Positions 17,547 through 27,972 of a stretch of 64,000 nt of DNA are shown piece by piece. Origin of the DNA: Pseudonocardia humida. Lineage in GTDB: Bacteria > Actinomycetota > Actinomycetes > Mycobacteriales > Pseudonocardiaceae. The translations under genes were made by a program, and so were the position numbers. Position 1 is the first letter of the stretch; each line of letters starts with the position of its first letter. The stretch is from NCBI RefSeq assembly GCF_023898865.1, contig NZ_JAGSOV010000060.1:1-64000 (forward strand). Reading direction: 5' to 3'. Below the pieces are notes generated by a model. That model was not told the origin of the DNA. It searched no databases and saw only the letters and a list, made by a program, of their open reading frames with translations.

Positions 17547-18403
17547 TCATGTCGAGCGGTTGTGCTCAATGTGGAGCAACGCGAGCGCGGCCGCGGTGAT
17601 CGCGCCGATCCTCCACGGACAGAGACTGACCCGACGCAGCGCCTTGAAAGTGGTCTTGAGCAGCGAATTCCCACGCTCGGCGGGCGCTCGGGTAGCCGAG
17701 TGGAGCATGTTGACGGTGCGCTGGTCGGCGGTGAGCGAGGCCAGCCTGGCGGGCTTCTTGATCGGGCAGGTCAGCCGGGTGTTCTCGCCTTCGTAGCCCA
17801 GATCGGCCAGCACTGGATGCGTGTCGTCGGTGAACGCCGCGACCGCGGTGAACACCTCGGGATCGGCGCGGGCGCAGGTCACGTCGTGCTGGCGGCCCGG
17901 CCGCACGTCCGACACCCACAGCGGCCAGCCGTCCGGGGCGGTGATGACCTGCACGTTCCCGCCATGGTGATGGTGCTTGCCTGACCACCACAGGTCCACC
18001 ACCTGCCGGCGGCTCGCCGCGCTGGCCCGGGTCGGGCCAGCAGCCTTGCTGCGGTCGGTGCGCACCAGGGTGCCGTCGAGCCCGACATGGGTGTGCCCGG
18101 CCAGCCGGGCAGCCAGCAGCGCCCCGTGCAGGCCGGGTGCTTGCGCTGCGAGCACGTCGATGCCTTCGTGCAGGTAGCGGTAGGCGGTCGAGGAACTGAG
18201 CTGGTTGTCGAGGGCGAGTTGGCAGACTCGGGTGGCGTCGAGGAACCACCGCAGCACCAGCACCGCCTGCGCCCGGACCGACAGGACCCGCCGGCCGGCC
18301 CGGGTTCGGCGGTGCCGGCGTTCTTGATCGAGCAGGTCAGCAAGCCGGGCGACACGCGACTCCCGATCGGGAGCACGGCGGTGTAGGTGACAGGATCAGA
18401 CAC
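17547..18403 (-). pseudogene. IS5-family transposase, N-terminal frameshift
   Basis: From about 18,263 the minus strand codes for a DDE transposase core: STAYRYLHEGIDVLAAQAPG, then HTHVGLDGTLVRTDR (first Asp), DLWWSGKHHHHGGNVQVI, LADLGYEGENTRLTCPIKK (second Asp), and the glutamate in RAPAERGNSLLKTTFKALR. Upstream, the N-terminal helix-turn-helix continues in another frame (VLRWFLDATR follows RAGRRVLSVRAQAV), so a frameshift near 18,330 breaks the gene. The core is complete, which suggests recent decay. Terminal repeats were not identified with confidence. Confidence 0.75.
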
Positions 18404-18681
18404 GCAGGACTTCGGTGGCAGTTGATCTGTGGAAGGACCGTCTGCCTACCGGGGTCCTATGTCTGTCCTGGTCATCTACCGGATCTCGGCGTGTCGTCGA
18501 CTCGGCTTCCCGCTACTGACAAGGGTCAGGAGCATCTCACTGACCGGCGGCCGGGCAGGGTCAGGCCGCCGGGATGACACCGAGCACCTCCCGCGGTAGC
18601 CACGGGCGGCGTCCTCGCCGCCGTAGAACGCTCGCTCGTGCCGAGATTTGCAGCTCAGATGGCAGGCGCTCGTTTGAGATG

Positions 18682-18706
18682 CTGTCCGAACCTCCCCGGG
18701 GGCACC
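18682..18706 (+). repeat. 25-bp repeat, copy 2 of an inverted pair
   Basis: Exact inverse copy of 12,911-12,935. It lies in a gene-free stretch (18,404-18,830) between the IS5 remnant and the LysR gene; apart from this repeat I see nothing there. Confidence 0.6.
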
Positions 18707-18830
18707 GCAAGGATGAGAACAGCACGGCTCTTCGGTTCCCTACGGCACTAGTGACGGGCCGGTTCCCGACATCCTCGGTCGAAGGACGGCTCTCAGCCGG
18801 GAGATGGGCTGATCCGGTGGAGCTTCCGGC

Positions 18831-19712
18831 CTAGCGCAGCAACGCGCCGAGGTCACTGACGACCCGGGCCATCGCCCGGACCATCTCGGTTTCGGTGCGC
18901 CACACCAGGGCATAGCGCAGCCGGGTCAAGTCGGTGATGGGCAGCCACCGTACGTCCGGCATGGCCCAGTAGTCGGTCACGTGGACGGGGAAGACCTGAA
19001 CCGTTTCGCCGAGGGAGACCAGATGGATGAGATCGTCGCCGTTGGCGAGGAGCGCTCTACGCTCGATGACGAGGCCGCGCGGGCTCTGGAACGGCAGGTA
19101 CGCATCTTCCCAGTAGTCCGGTAGGCCCTCACCCGATCCGTTCGGGAAGTCCGCCAGCATCTCCACCGAGACTGATGCTCGTTCGGCGAGTTCGTGATCG
19201 GCCGACACCGCCAGGATCCGCCGGTCACTGAACAGGACCGGCCCAACCGTGAGGTCGGGTTCGTCGACGGGCAGCCAGGCGACGAGGATGTCCTGTTCTC
19301 CGGTGCGCAGCGCGGCGAACGGGTCGACGAACGAAGCCCGGCGGATCTGCAGCGCCCACTGCGGGTGCCGGATGCGGAACGTGGTCCAGAACGGGCGCAG
19401 ATCGTAGGTGTTGAACGGAATCATGCCCACGCGCAGCGTGCCCGTGATGCCTCGGCTGGCCTGCCGTGCGCGTTCCAGGCTCTCCAGCAGGCCCGCGTAG
19501 ACGGGGCCGAGGTCGTCGCGCAGCTGCGCACCGAGGGGGGTGAGCCGGACCGTGCGGGTGGAGCGATCGAACAGCTGCCCGCCGATGCGGCGTTCCTGTT
19601 GCTTGATCACCTGGCTGACCCGGGCCGTGGTGACGTGCAGCCGCTGCGCGGTCCGACCGAAATGCAGCTCCTCGGCGAGCGCCAGAAAGGTCTCGATATC
19701 GCGTAGCTCCAC
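18831..19712 (-). CDS. LysR family transcriptional regulator
   Basis: The 293-residue protein opens with the standard LysR winged helix (MELRDIETFLALAEELHFGR, then TAQRLHVTTARVSQVIKQQE and RLTPLGAQL). It continues into a periplasmic-binding-protein-like effector domain (GTLRVGMIPFN, DILVAWLPVDEPDLTVGPVL). It is divergent from the FAD monooxygenase gene at 19,899, with 186 bases between the starts. LysR proteins usually control the divergent neighbour, so it probably activates that gene in response to an aromatic compound. Confidence 0.9.
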   Translation of the reverse strand: MELRDIETFLALAEELHFGRTAQRLHVTTARVSQVIKQQERRIGGQLFDRSTRTVRLTPLGAQLRDDLGPVYAGLLESLERARQASRGITGTLRVGMIPFNTYDLRPFWTTFRIRHPQWALQIRRASFVDPFAALRTGEQDILVAWLPVDEPDLTVGPVLFSDRRILAVSADHELAERASVSVEMLADFPNGSGEGLPDYWEDAYLPFQSPRGLVIERRALLANGDDLIHLVSLGETVQVFPVHVTDYWAMPDVRWLPITDLTRLRYALVWRTETEMVRAMARVVSDLGALLR

Positions 19713-19865
19713 CCTGTGTCCCGTTCACGAGATAGCTGTCGTGCTGCCCGGTGACCCCGCCCGGCCGATTGTCAACCGTGGCTGAACAGTGCGTTGCCGG
19801 GTTCGTCGTTGATCCAGGACCCGAGCGTGGCGGACGCTGTTCCGGCACGGCGAGATCGCCGCTGA

Positions 19866-21326
<1,461 letters not shown>

Positions 21327-21328
21327 GA

Positions 21329-21931
21329 TCACGAGCTGGATCCCCGGGGGCGCAGTCCGGTGAGGGCGGTGGTGACCACGAGGTCGGTGTACGCGGTGGT
21401 CAACGGCCCGGTGCGCTGGAGCCACCGGTTGAGCACCGGTCCCCAGATCATGTCCACCGCCACGTCCAGATCCAGCCCCTCGGCCAGCTGGCCCACCTGC
21501 TGGGCGCGGCGCAGCCGCTGCCGCTTGGCCTCCCGGAGCGGCCCGTCCAACCGCTCGACATACGCCGCCGCCAGTTCGGGGTCGTGCGCGATCTCGATGG
21601 ACAGCGCCCGCATCGGCGGCCCGAACCGCGGATCGTTCAGCTCCTCCACCGTGGCCCGCAGCACCAGGATCAGATCGGCTTCCAGGTCACCGGTGTCGGG
21701 CAACACCGGCGCTTCGCCCCCGGCGCCCTCACTGAGCATCAGGAAGGCGTCGAACAGCACCGCACCCTTGGACGGCCACCACCGGTAGATCGTCTGCTTC
21801 CCCACACCCGCCCGCGCGGCGATGCCCTCGATGCTCAGCTTCGCGTAGTCGGCCTCCTGCACCAGGTCCAACGCCGCAGTGAGGACAGCCCGGCGCGAGG
21901 CCTCGCTCCGGCGGGCCGTGTTCGGCGTCAT
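21329..21931 (-). CDS. TetR family repressor of the divergent SDR gene
   Basis: The 200-residue protein begins at ATG 21,931. Its TetR domain reads AALDLVQEADYAKLSIEGIA then ARAGVGKQTIYRWWPSKGAV. The C-terminal domain is of the TetR_C type found with aromatic-responsive repressors. It is transcribed away from the SDR gene at 22,058. Two similar palindromes lie in the 126-base gap, one near each promoter, so it very probably represses both itself and the SDR-peptidase genes. Confidence 0.9.
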   Translation of the reverse strand: MTPNTARRSEASRRAVLTAALDLVQEADYAKLSIEGIAARAGVGKQTIYRWWPSKGAVLFDAFLMLSEGAGGEAPVLPDTGDLEADLILVLRATVEELNDPRFGPPMRALSIEIAHDPELAAAYVERLDGPLREAKRQRLRRAQQVGQLAEGLDLDVAVDMIWGPVLNRWLQRTGPLTTAYTDLVVTTALTGLRPRGSSS

Positions 21932-21950
21932 GGCTGGGCACCCTATCAGA

Positions 21951-21974
21951 GACAAGACGGACCGTCTCGTCTTG
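21951..21974. promoter_or_regulatory. TetR operator 1 (tetR-proximal)
   Basis: AGACG-gac-CGTCT forms the core inverted repeat, extended on the right by CGTCTT. The same CCGTCTCGTCTT half-site recurs at 22,023-22,034. Confidence 0.65.
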
Positions 21975-22010
21975 ACCGGTGCGACGAAGGCGCCTACCGT
22001 TCCCGCCATG

Positions 22011-22034
22011 CAACGAGACGAACCGTCTCGTCTT
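22011..22034. promoter_or_regulatory. TetR operator 2 (SDR-proximal)
   Basis: CGAGACG-aac-CGTCTCG is a perfect 7-3-7 palindrome at 22,014-22,030, 27 bases before the SDR start. It shares its core with operator 1, which supports one repressor acting on both divergent genes. Confidence 0.75.
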
Positions 22035-22057
22035 ACAAACGAAGCGGAGTTCCCTCC

Positions 22058-22918
22058 ATGCGCACCCCATCCGGCCCCACCCCCCGCTCCTGGTTCATCA
22101 CCGGCGCCAGCCGCGGCCTGGGCCGCGCCTTCGCCGAAGCCGTACTCGACCGCGGCGACCAGGTCGCCGCCGCGGCCCGGACCATCGACCACAACACCTT
22201 CGACGAACAGCACCACGATCGGCTGCTCGCCCTGCCCCTCGACGTCACCGACCGGGCAGCGGTCAGCACCGCCGTGGACACCGCGGTCGAGCACTTCGGA
22301 TCCCTCGACGTCGTCGTCAACAACGCCGGCACCATGTCCATGGGCATGGTCGAGGAGTTCACCGAGACCCAGGCGCGAGCCCAGCTCGAGGTCAACCTCT
22401 TCGGCGCGCTCTGGGTCACCCAAGCCGCACTGCCCCACCTGCGCGCCCAACGCTCCGGGCACATCGTGCAGATCTCCAGCATCGGCGCCCTCGGCGGCTT
22501 CCCCGGCACCGGCATGTACAGCGCGAGCAAGTTCGCCCTCGAAGGCATGAGCGAGGCACTGGCGATGGAGGCGGCGGCCTTCGACGTCAAGGTCAGCATC
22601 GTGCAACCCGGCGGGTACTGGACCGACCTCTACACCGCCATGACCACCACCACCCCGATGGCGGCCTACGCACCCCTGCGCACCGAACTGGAGCGCCAGT
22701 GGGCTGAGGGCTCCATCGACAGCGAGCCCCGGCTGGCCGCCCGGGCACTGCTGCACCTGGTCGACAGCAACGACCCGCCACTGCGGCTCCTGCTCGGCAG
22801 CATGGTCTACGACCTGGCCTTCGACATCTCCCGCCGACGGATGGACACCTGGGCCGGCTGGGAGCAGGTCAGCCGGGCCGCCGAGCACGCCGTCCCCGCC
22901 ACCGCACCTGCGCACTGA
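22058..22918 (+). CDS. Short-chain dehydrogenase/reductase
   Basis: The 286-residue classical SDR has the cofactor motif ITGASRGLGRAFAEA, DVTDRAAV, the NNAG motif in VVVNNAGTMSMG, the active-site Ser in ISSIGALGG, and YSASK with catalytic Tyr and Lys. The residue after the second strand (ARTIDHN) suggests NADPH over NADH. The C-terminal part after the catalytic site is longer than in minimal SDRs. The ATG at 22,058 lies just behind operator 2. An S9 peptidase gene follows in the same direction with a 79-base gap. Confidence 0.9.
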   Translation: MRTPSGPTPRSWFITGASRGLGRAFAEAVLDRGDQVAAAARTIDHNTFDEQHHDRLLALPLDVTDRAAVSTAVDTAVEHFGSLDVVVNNAGTMSMGMVEEFTETQARAQLEVNLFGALWVTQAALPHLRAQRSGHIVQISSIGALGGFPGTGMYSASKFALEGMSEALAMEAAAFDVKVSIVQPGGYWTDLYTAMTTTTPMAAYAPLRTELERQWAEGSIDSEPRLAARALLHLVDSNDPPLRLLLGSMVYDLAFDISRRRMDTWAGWEQVSRAAEHAVPATAPAH

Positions 22919-22997
22919 CGTGCGCCCTCCCCCTGCCGTGACGGCAACCACCGCGGCGCCGGCCATGCCCGGAACCGAACCCGAGAGGACCCGACCA

Positions 22998-25274
22998 ATG
23001 ACCACCACCAGCCATTACGTGGCCGCGGAACAGCTCCTGCGCCGACCCGCCCGTCCCGGCGAACTCGTCGTCGGCGACAAGATCAGGCCGCACTGGATCG
23101 ACGGAGGAGCCCGCTTCTGGTACGGCGTGAGCACCGGGACCGGGAAGCGGTTCGTGCTGGTCGACCCGGCGGCGGGCACCCGGGAGCCGGCCTTCGACCA
23201 CACCCGGCTCGCCGCCGCGCTGGCCGAGGCGTCCGGGCAGCGGGTCGACCCCGAGGCGTTGCCGTTCGCGGCCATCGAGCCGGCCGGGAACGCCGTCGCG
23301 TTCGTCGCGTTCGGCGAGTACTGGCGCTGCCGGCTCGATGGCTACACCTGCGAGCGGGCCGGGTTCAAGCCGCCGGGCAACCCGCTGGAGGTGCCGTCAC
23401 CGGACGGCACGGTCGCGGTGTCCCGACGGGGGCCCGACCTGTGGGCGCGTTCCCTGGTCGACGGCCGCGAGTGGGCGCTGACCACCGACGGAGGGCCCGC
23501 CCACGAGTACGGCCCCGGCCCGGACAGCACGGGCAACGCCACCCTGCTGCGGAAGTTCGGCCTGCCGCACCTGCCGCCCGCGGTGGCCTGGTCGCCCGAC
23601 TCGACGAAGGTGCTGGCCCACCGCACCGACGAGCGCCGCGTCCGGCAGACCCACCTGGTCGAGGCCGGGCCCGCCGACGGCGGCGCGCCCGTCCTGCGCA
23701 CCCAGCGGTACGCCTACGCCGGGGACGAGCACCTGCCGCAGGCCGAGTTGGTCGTGCTGGACGTCACGGAGGGCACCGTGGTCCGGGCGCAGGCCGAGCC
23801 GCTGCTCATGCCGCAGTCGTCGCCGATCACGACCAGGTGGGTGTGGTGGGCGGAGGACGGCTCGGCGGTGTACTACCTCCGTCAGCCCCGTGACCTGCAC
23901 TCTCTCACCCTGCACCGGCTGGACCCGGCCACCGGCGAGGTCACCACCGTGCTCAGCGAGACCGGAGCCACCCGCGTCGAACCCAACCAGTGCGCGTTCG
24001 AGCCGCCGATCGTGCGGGTGCTGGCCGAGGAGGTGTTGTGGTACTCGCAGCGGGACGGCTGGGGCCACCTGTACCGGTACGACCTGCGCACCGGCGCGCT
24101 GCTCGGGCAGGTCACCTCCGGGCAGTGGGCGGTGCGGCGGATCCTGCGCGTGGACGAGACCGAGCGGGTGGTGTACTTCACCGCCTCCGGGCTGGTCAAG
24201 GAGGACCCCTACCGGCGCACGGTGTGCCGGGTCGGGCTGGACGGTTCCGGCTTCGCCACGGTCACCGACGACGAGCTGGACCACGTCGTCACGGTGCCGG
24301 ACGGCCAGGACTACTTCATCGACTCCGCGTCCACCGTCGACATCCCGCCGGTGACGGCGGTGCGCGACTGGACCGGGCGGGTGCTGGTCGAGCTCGAGCG
24401 GGCCGACATCACCAAGCTCACCGCCACCGGCTGGACGCCGCCGGAGCGGTTTCGGGTCACGGCGGCCGACGGGGTGACGGACATCTACGGGGTGCTGTAC
24501 CGGCCGCGGGGGTTCGACCCCCGGAAGCGCTACGCCGTGGTGGACAGCGTCTACCCCGGTCCGCAGACCAACCGCGTCGAGCCGGGCTTCGACCCCGGCG
24601 GGATGGGCCTCGACGCGGAACCCCTCGCGGCGCTGGGCTTCGTCGTGGTGGCGGTGGACGGGCGGGGCACCCCGGGGCGGAGCAAGGCCTTCCACGACGC
24701 CTCCTACGGCCACGTGGCCGACGCGGGCTGCCTGGCCGACCACGTCGCGGCGCTGCGCCGGCTGGCCGAGACCCGACCATGGATGGACCTGGACCGGGTG
24801 GGCGCGTTCGGCCACTCCGGCGGCGGGTTCGCCACGGTGCGGGCGATGCTGGACTTCCCCGACGTGTACAAGGCCGGGGTCGCCCTCTCCGGCTCGCACG
24901 ACGCCCGCTTCTTCAACCCGGGTTTCGTGGAGTCCTACGACGGCGCGGACAACCCCGAGGCCTGGGCCCGCGCCTCCAACGTGGACATCGCGGACCGGTT
25001 GGCCGGCAGGCTGCTGCTCGTCCACGGCGAGATGGACGACCAGGTCCATCCCGCCCACACGCTGCGCCTGGCCGACCGGCTCGTCGCCGCCGGCAAGGAC
25101 TTCGAGCTGCTCATCGTGCCCGGGGCCGAGCACGTGTTCATCGACCACCTGCACCACGTCCGCAAGTGCGCCTGGGACTTCCTGGTGCGCGAGCTCATGG
25201 GCACGCAGCCACCCGCCCACCGCCCCGCCCCCATCCCCATCAACCCCGAGTCGCTGGCCGAGCTGTTCGCCTGA
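22998..25274 (+). CDS. S9 family peptidase, dipeptidyl-peptidase IV-like
   Basis: The 758-residue protein starts at ATG 22,998. The first 500 residues show beta-propeller character (for example VVVGDKIRPH-type repeats and ITTRWVWWAEDGSAVYYLRQ). The rest is an alpha/beta-hydrolase with the nucleophile Ser near residue 606 in FGHSGGGFATVRA, the Asp near 679 in GEMDDQVHP, and the His near 711 in PGAEHVFIDH. This is the DPP IV N- and C-domain arrangement; such enzymes cleave dipeptides, often X-Pro, from peptide N-termini. There is no signal peptide, so it is probably cytoplasmic. Its 5' leader resembles that of the gene at 25,810. Confidence 0.9.
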   Translation: MTTTSHYVAAEQLLRRPARPGELVVGDKIRPHWIDGGARFWYGVSTGTGKRFVLVDPAAGTREPAFDHTRLAAALAEASGQRVDPEALPFAAIEPAGNAVAFVAFGEYWRCRLDGYTCERAGFKPPGNPLEVPSPDGTVAVSRRGPDLWARSLVDGREWALTTDGGPAHEYGPGPDSTGNATLLRKFGLPHLPPAVAWSPDSTKVLAHRTDERRVRQTHLVEAGPADGGAPVLRTQRYAYAGDEHLPQAELVVLDVTEGTVVRAQAEPLLMPQSSPITTRWVWWAEDGSAVYYLRQPRDLHSLTLHRLDPATGEVTTVLSETGATRVEPNQCAFEPPIVRVLAEEVLWYSQRDGWGHLYRYDLRTGALLGQVTSGQWAVRRILRVDETERVVYFTASGLVKEDPYRRTVCRVGLDGSGFATVTDDELDHVVTVPDGQDYFIDSASTVDIPPVTAVRDWTGRVLVELERADITKLTATGWTPPERFRVTAADGVTDIYGVLYRPRGFDPRKRYAVVDSVYPGPQTNRVEPGFDPGGMGLDAEPLAALGFVVVAVDGRGTPGRSKAFHDASYGHVADAGCLADHVAALRRLAETRPWMDLDRVGAFGHSGGGFATVRAMLDFPDVYKAGVALSGSHDARFFNPGFVESYDGADNPEAWARASNVDIADRLAGRLLLVHGEMDDQVHPAHTLRLADRLVAAGKDFELLIVPGAEHVFIDHLHHVRKCAWDFLVRELMGTQPPAHRPAPIPINPESLAELFA

Positions 25275-25299
25275 ACGCCGGGTGGCGCCGGACACGGCG

Positions 25300-25735
25300 T
25301 CAGTCGGCCTGGAGAACGAAGAACAGGAAGCACGGGAAGGCTCCCGATGCCCGCTTCTCGAAGACGTCGGGCAACAGTTCACGGGCGCTCGGTGCGGGCG
25401 GCGGGTCGCTGATTGGCAGTGATCCGGAACCCCCTCCGGTGAAGGCGTCGGCCATGGCGTGCAGCGGCCGGTACCAGAGGCTCAGCACGGCGGTCTACCC
25501 GTTGACGGTGAGTTCGTAGGAGTACTCACGTGTCGCGAAGTAGTCGGCACCGGGCTCGGCCAGCATCTGGACGACGAAAAGGGGCCTCGACGGACGCGAT
25601 CAGCCGCCCAGCGGGCCTCAGCACGCGCCGCAGTTCGGCCAGCGGTGCCGTCCAGTCCTCCAGGTAGTGCAGCACCAGGGACGCGACGACGTCGCCCTCG
25701 ACATCACCCGCCACCGAACACGCGCACTCCCCGTG
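25300..25735 (-). pseudogene. Frame-broken C-terminal part of a class I SAM methyltransferase
   Basis: The upstream frame reads VVASLVLHYLEDWTAPLAEL then RRVLRPAGRLIASV, the post-motif region of UbiE-like methyltransferases. After frame changes, EPGADYFATREYSYEL and then WYRPLHAMADAF and ASGAFPCFLFFVLQA complete the normal C-terminus, ending at a TGA at 25,300. The SAM-binding N-terminal half is missing. The parts are in order, so this is one decayed gene. Confidence 0.6.
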
Positions 25736-25809
25736 CCGCGACGGCGACCGCCACGGCATCGACCACGCCCGAACCGAACCCGAGAAACGGATTCGAAGGA
25801 GCGCACACC

Positions 25810-26529
25810 ATGTCCATCCCCGTCACGTCCATCACCGTCACCGACCAGGACGACGAGAGCACGATGCAGAAGTTCGACACCCCTGCCCCCATCACCGCCG
25901 TTGTGAACGTCCCTGCCGGACGCATCCGGTTCGTCGCCACCGACCGCGCCGACACCACCGTCGAGGTCCTGCCCGCCGACCCGGCCAGGAGCCGCGACGC
26001 CCGGACCGCTGAGCAGACCGCCGTCGCCTACGCCGACGCAGTCCTGCGGATCCACACCCCCGAGCCCGCGAACCGGATCTCCGGGCCCTCCGGGTCCCTG
26101 GAGATCACCGTCGAGCTGCCTGCCGGCTCCCGCGTCGAGGGCAGGGCAGCCGGCGCCGAGCTCCGCGGTGTCGGCCGCCTCGGCGACATCGCCTTCGCGG
26201 GCGCCTACCGCCAGATCAGCATCGACGAGGCCGCGAGCGTCCGCCTCACCGCGATCGACGGCGATGTCGAGGTCGGTCGGCTCAACGGTCCCGCGGAGAT
26301 CAGCACCGAGAGGGGCGACATCCGGATCACCGAGGCCGTGCACGGCACGGTCGTACTCCGCACCCGATCCGGCGACATCTCGGTCGTCGCCGCCGACGGC
26401 GTGTCGGCCGCCCTGGACGCCGGCACCGGCCACGGCCGCGTCAGCAACGCCTTCAAGAACGACGGCACCGCCGAACTCGACGTCCGCGCCACCACCGCCT
26501 ACGGCGACATCACCGCCCGCAGCCTCTGA
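25810..26529 (+). CDS. DUF4097 family beta-helix protein
   Basis: The 239-residue protein from ATG 25,810 consists largely of short repeated beta-strands (for example VRLTAIDGDVEVGRLNGPAE, ISTERGDIRITEAVHGTVVL, RTRSGDISVV). This is the pattern of DUF4097, which forms a right-handed beta-helix. It has neither signal peptide nor membrane helix. The role of the family is unclear; members often accompany membrane stress regulators. A serine hydrolase gene starts 29 bases downstream and has a similar N-terminal start (MSI.VT), so the two are probably one operon. Confidence 0.82.
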   Translation: MSIPVTSITVTDQDDESTMQKFDTPAPITAVVNVPAGRIRFVATDRADTTVEVLPADPARSRDARTAEQTAVAYADAVLRIHTPEPANRISGPSGSLEITVELPAGSRVEGRAAGAELRGVGRLGDIAFAGAYRQISIDEAASVRLTAIDGDVEVGRLNGPAEISTERGDIRITEAVHGTVVLRTRSGDISVVAADGVSAALDAGTGHGRVSNAFKNDGTAELDVRATTAYGDITARSL

Positions 26530-26558
26530 CCCGCAACTCTCCGAGGAGTACACAAACC

Positions 26559-27719
26559 ATGTCCATCACCGTTACCAACCAGGACGAGCTCGCCGCGCGG
26601 ACCGGGCCGGACCGCCCGGAGCTGCGGAGGACCATCCGGGAGGTCGTCGACTCCGGATTCGTCGGGGTGCAGGTGCGCGTGCACGACGAGCGGGGCGGGT
26701 GGGTCGGCAGCGCCGGGGTGGCCGAGCTGGGTGGGACCGCGAAGCCGCCGGTCGACGGGCACGTCCGCATCGGCAGCAACACCAAGACCTTCACCGCGAC
26801 CCTGGTGCTGCAACTGGTGGCCGAGGGCAAGATCGGACTGGACAGCCCGGCGGATGACTACCTGCCCGAGTTCGGGCTGGACCGGTCGATCACGGTGCGG
26901 ATGCTGCTGCAGCACACCAGCGGGGTGTTCAACTTCACCGGCGAGTACTACGACGACGGGACGGTCGTACCGGGGATCCCCTGGCAGGGCCAGGAGTGGG
27001 TGGACAACCGGTTCACGACCTACCGGCCGGAGGAGCTGGTACGGCTGGCGTTGTCCAAGCCGGCGCGGTTCGAGCCGGGGACGGACTGGAGCTACTCCAA
27101 CACCAACTACGTGCTGGCCAGGCTGCTGATCGAGAAGGTCACCGGCCACTCACTCGCCGAGGAGATGCAGCGGCTGATCCTGGGGCCACTCGGGTTGTCG
27201 GGCACCGTGGTGCCGGACACCCAGCCGGAGATCCCCGAGCCGCACACCCACGCCTACTACCGCTATGACGACGCCGACCAGCAGAAGACGGTCGACGTCA
27301 CCCGCCAGAACCCCTCCTGGATCTCCAGCGGCGGAGACATGATCTCGACCACCCAGGACCTCCACACGTTCATCTCCGCGCTCATGGGCGGAACCCTCCT
27401 GCCGGCCCCACTGCTGGCCGAGATGTGCACACCGCATCCCAAGGCCGGCTACGGCCTGGGGGTGTTCGTGCAGGACACGGCCTGCGGCGGCACCGTCATC
27501 ACCCACAACGGCGGCATCGCCGGCCACGCGGCCCTGATGTACAGCACACCCGACGGCAGCAAGACCCTGACCGCCTCGCTGAACTACGTGGACGACGCCG
27601 CGATGTCCCTGGCCGGCGCGTTCCAGAAGGCGATGCAGAGGCTCGTCGAGGAGGTGTTCTGCGGCGGGCAGGCCGGATCGACCGACGAGGCGACCGAGCC
27701 GGCTCAGCCGACGGGCTGA
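26559..27719 (+). CDS. Serine hydrolase, class C beta-lactamase/DD-peptidase family
   Basis: The 386-residue enzyme has the three signature motifs of penicillin-recognising hydrolases: SNTK at residues 73-76 (nucleophilic Ser), YSN near residue 178 in DWSYSNTNYVLA, and HNGG near 314 in place of KTG. The HxG form is typical of class C-like esterases and D-aminopeptidases more than of true beta-lactamases. It lacks a signal peptide, which argues against a periplasmic beta-lactamase. It follows the DUF4097 gene in what is probably an operon. Confidence 0.88.
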   Translation: MSITVTNQDELAARTGPDRPELRRTIREVVDSGFVGVQVRVHDERGGWVGSAGVAELGGTAKPPVDGHVRIGSNTKTFTATLVLQLVAEGKIGLDSPADDYLPEFGLDRSITVRMLLQHTSGVFNFTGEYYDDGTVVPGIPWQGQEWVDNRFTTYRPEELVRLALSKPARFEPGTDWSYSNTNYVLARLLIEKVTGHSLAEEMQRLILGPLGLSGTVVPDTQPEIPEPHTHAYYRYDDADQQKTVDVTRQNPSWISSGGDMISTTQDLHTFISALMGGTLLPAPLLAEMCTPHPKAGYGLGVFVQDTACGGTVITHNGGIAGHAALMYSTPDGSKTLTASLNYVDDAAMSLAGAFQKAMQRLVEEVFCGGQAGSTDEATEPAQPTG

Positions 27720-27900
27720 GCACTCGGACCGTCACCCAGCGGAGGTGCGGTCGGATCCCGGCGGGGGCCGGCGAGCAGCGCCATGTCGGCGAGCTGCCCC
27801 ACCGGCACCATCAGGTGTGCGGCATCGCCGAGCAGCGTGACGCCTGGCGCCCACGGCCAGAACCGTGGGTCCTGACCGAACGGCTCGATCGGCCGCACCC
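27720..27900 (-). pseudogene. Fragment of an FAD-dependent monooxygenase
   Basis: The minus strand encodes FWPWAPGVTLLGDAAHLMVP followed by VGQLADMALL. This is the GD motif block in which FAD monooxygenases contact the flavin. The N-terminal FAD fold and the rest are absent. It lies directly between the serine hydrolase and tetR genes. Confidence 0.5.
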
Positions 27901-27972
27901 GGGCGTCGGCCGGCTCGTCGACGCGGGGTCTCCCTGGTCTGTCGGCAGGTCGGCGCGCGTCTGCGCCCGGGG

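Noticed and set aside
23397-25382. 661-codon minus-strand frame opposite the S9 peptidase
   Set aside because: Shadow frame; the plus-strand peptidase has all catalytic motifs.
26559-27719. True beta-lactamase
   Set aside because: It has HNGG in place of KTG and no signal peptide, so a general serine hydrolase is the safer call.
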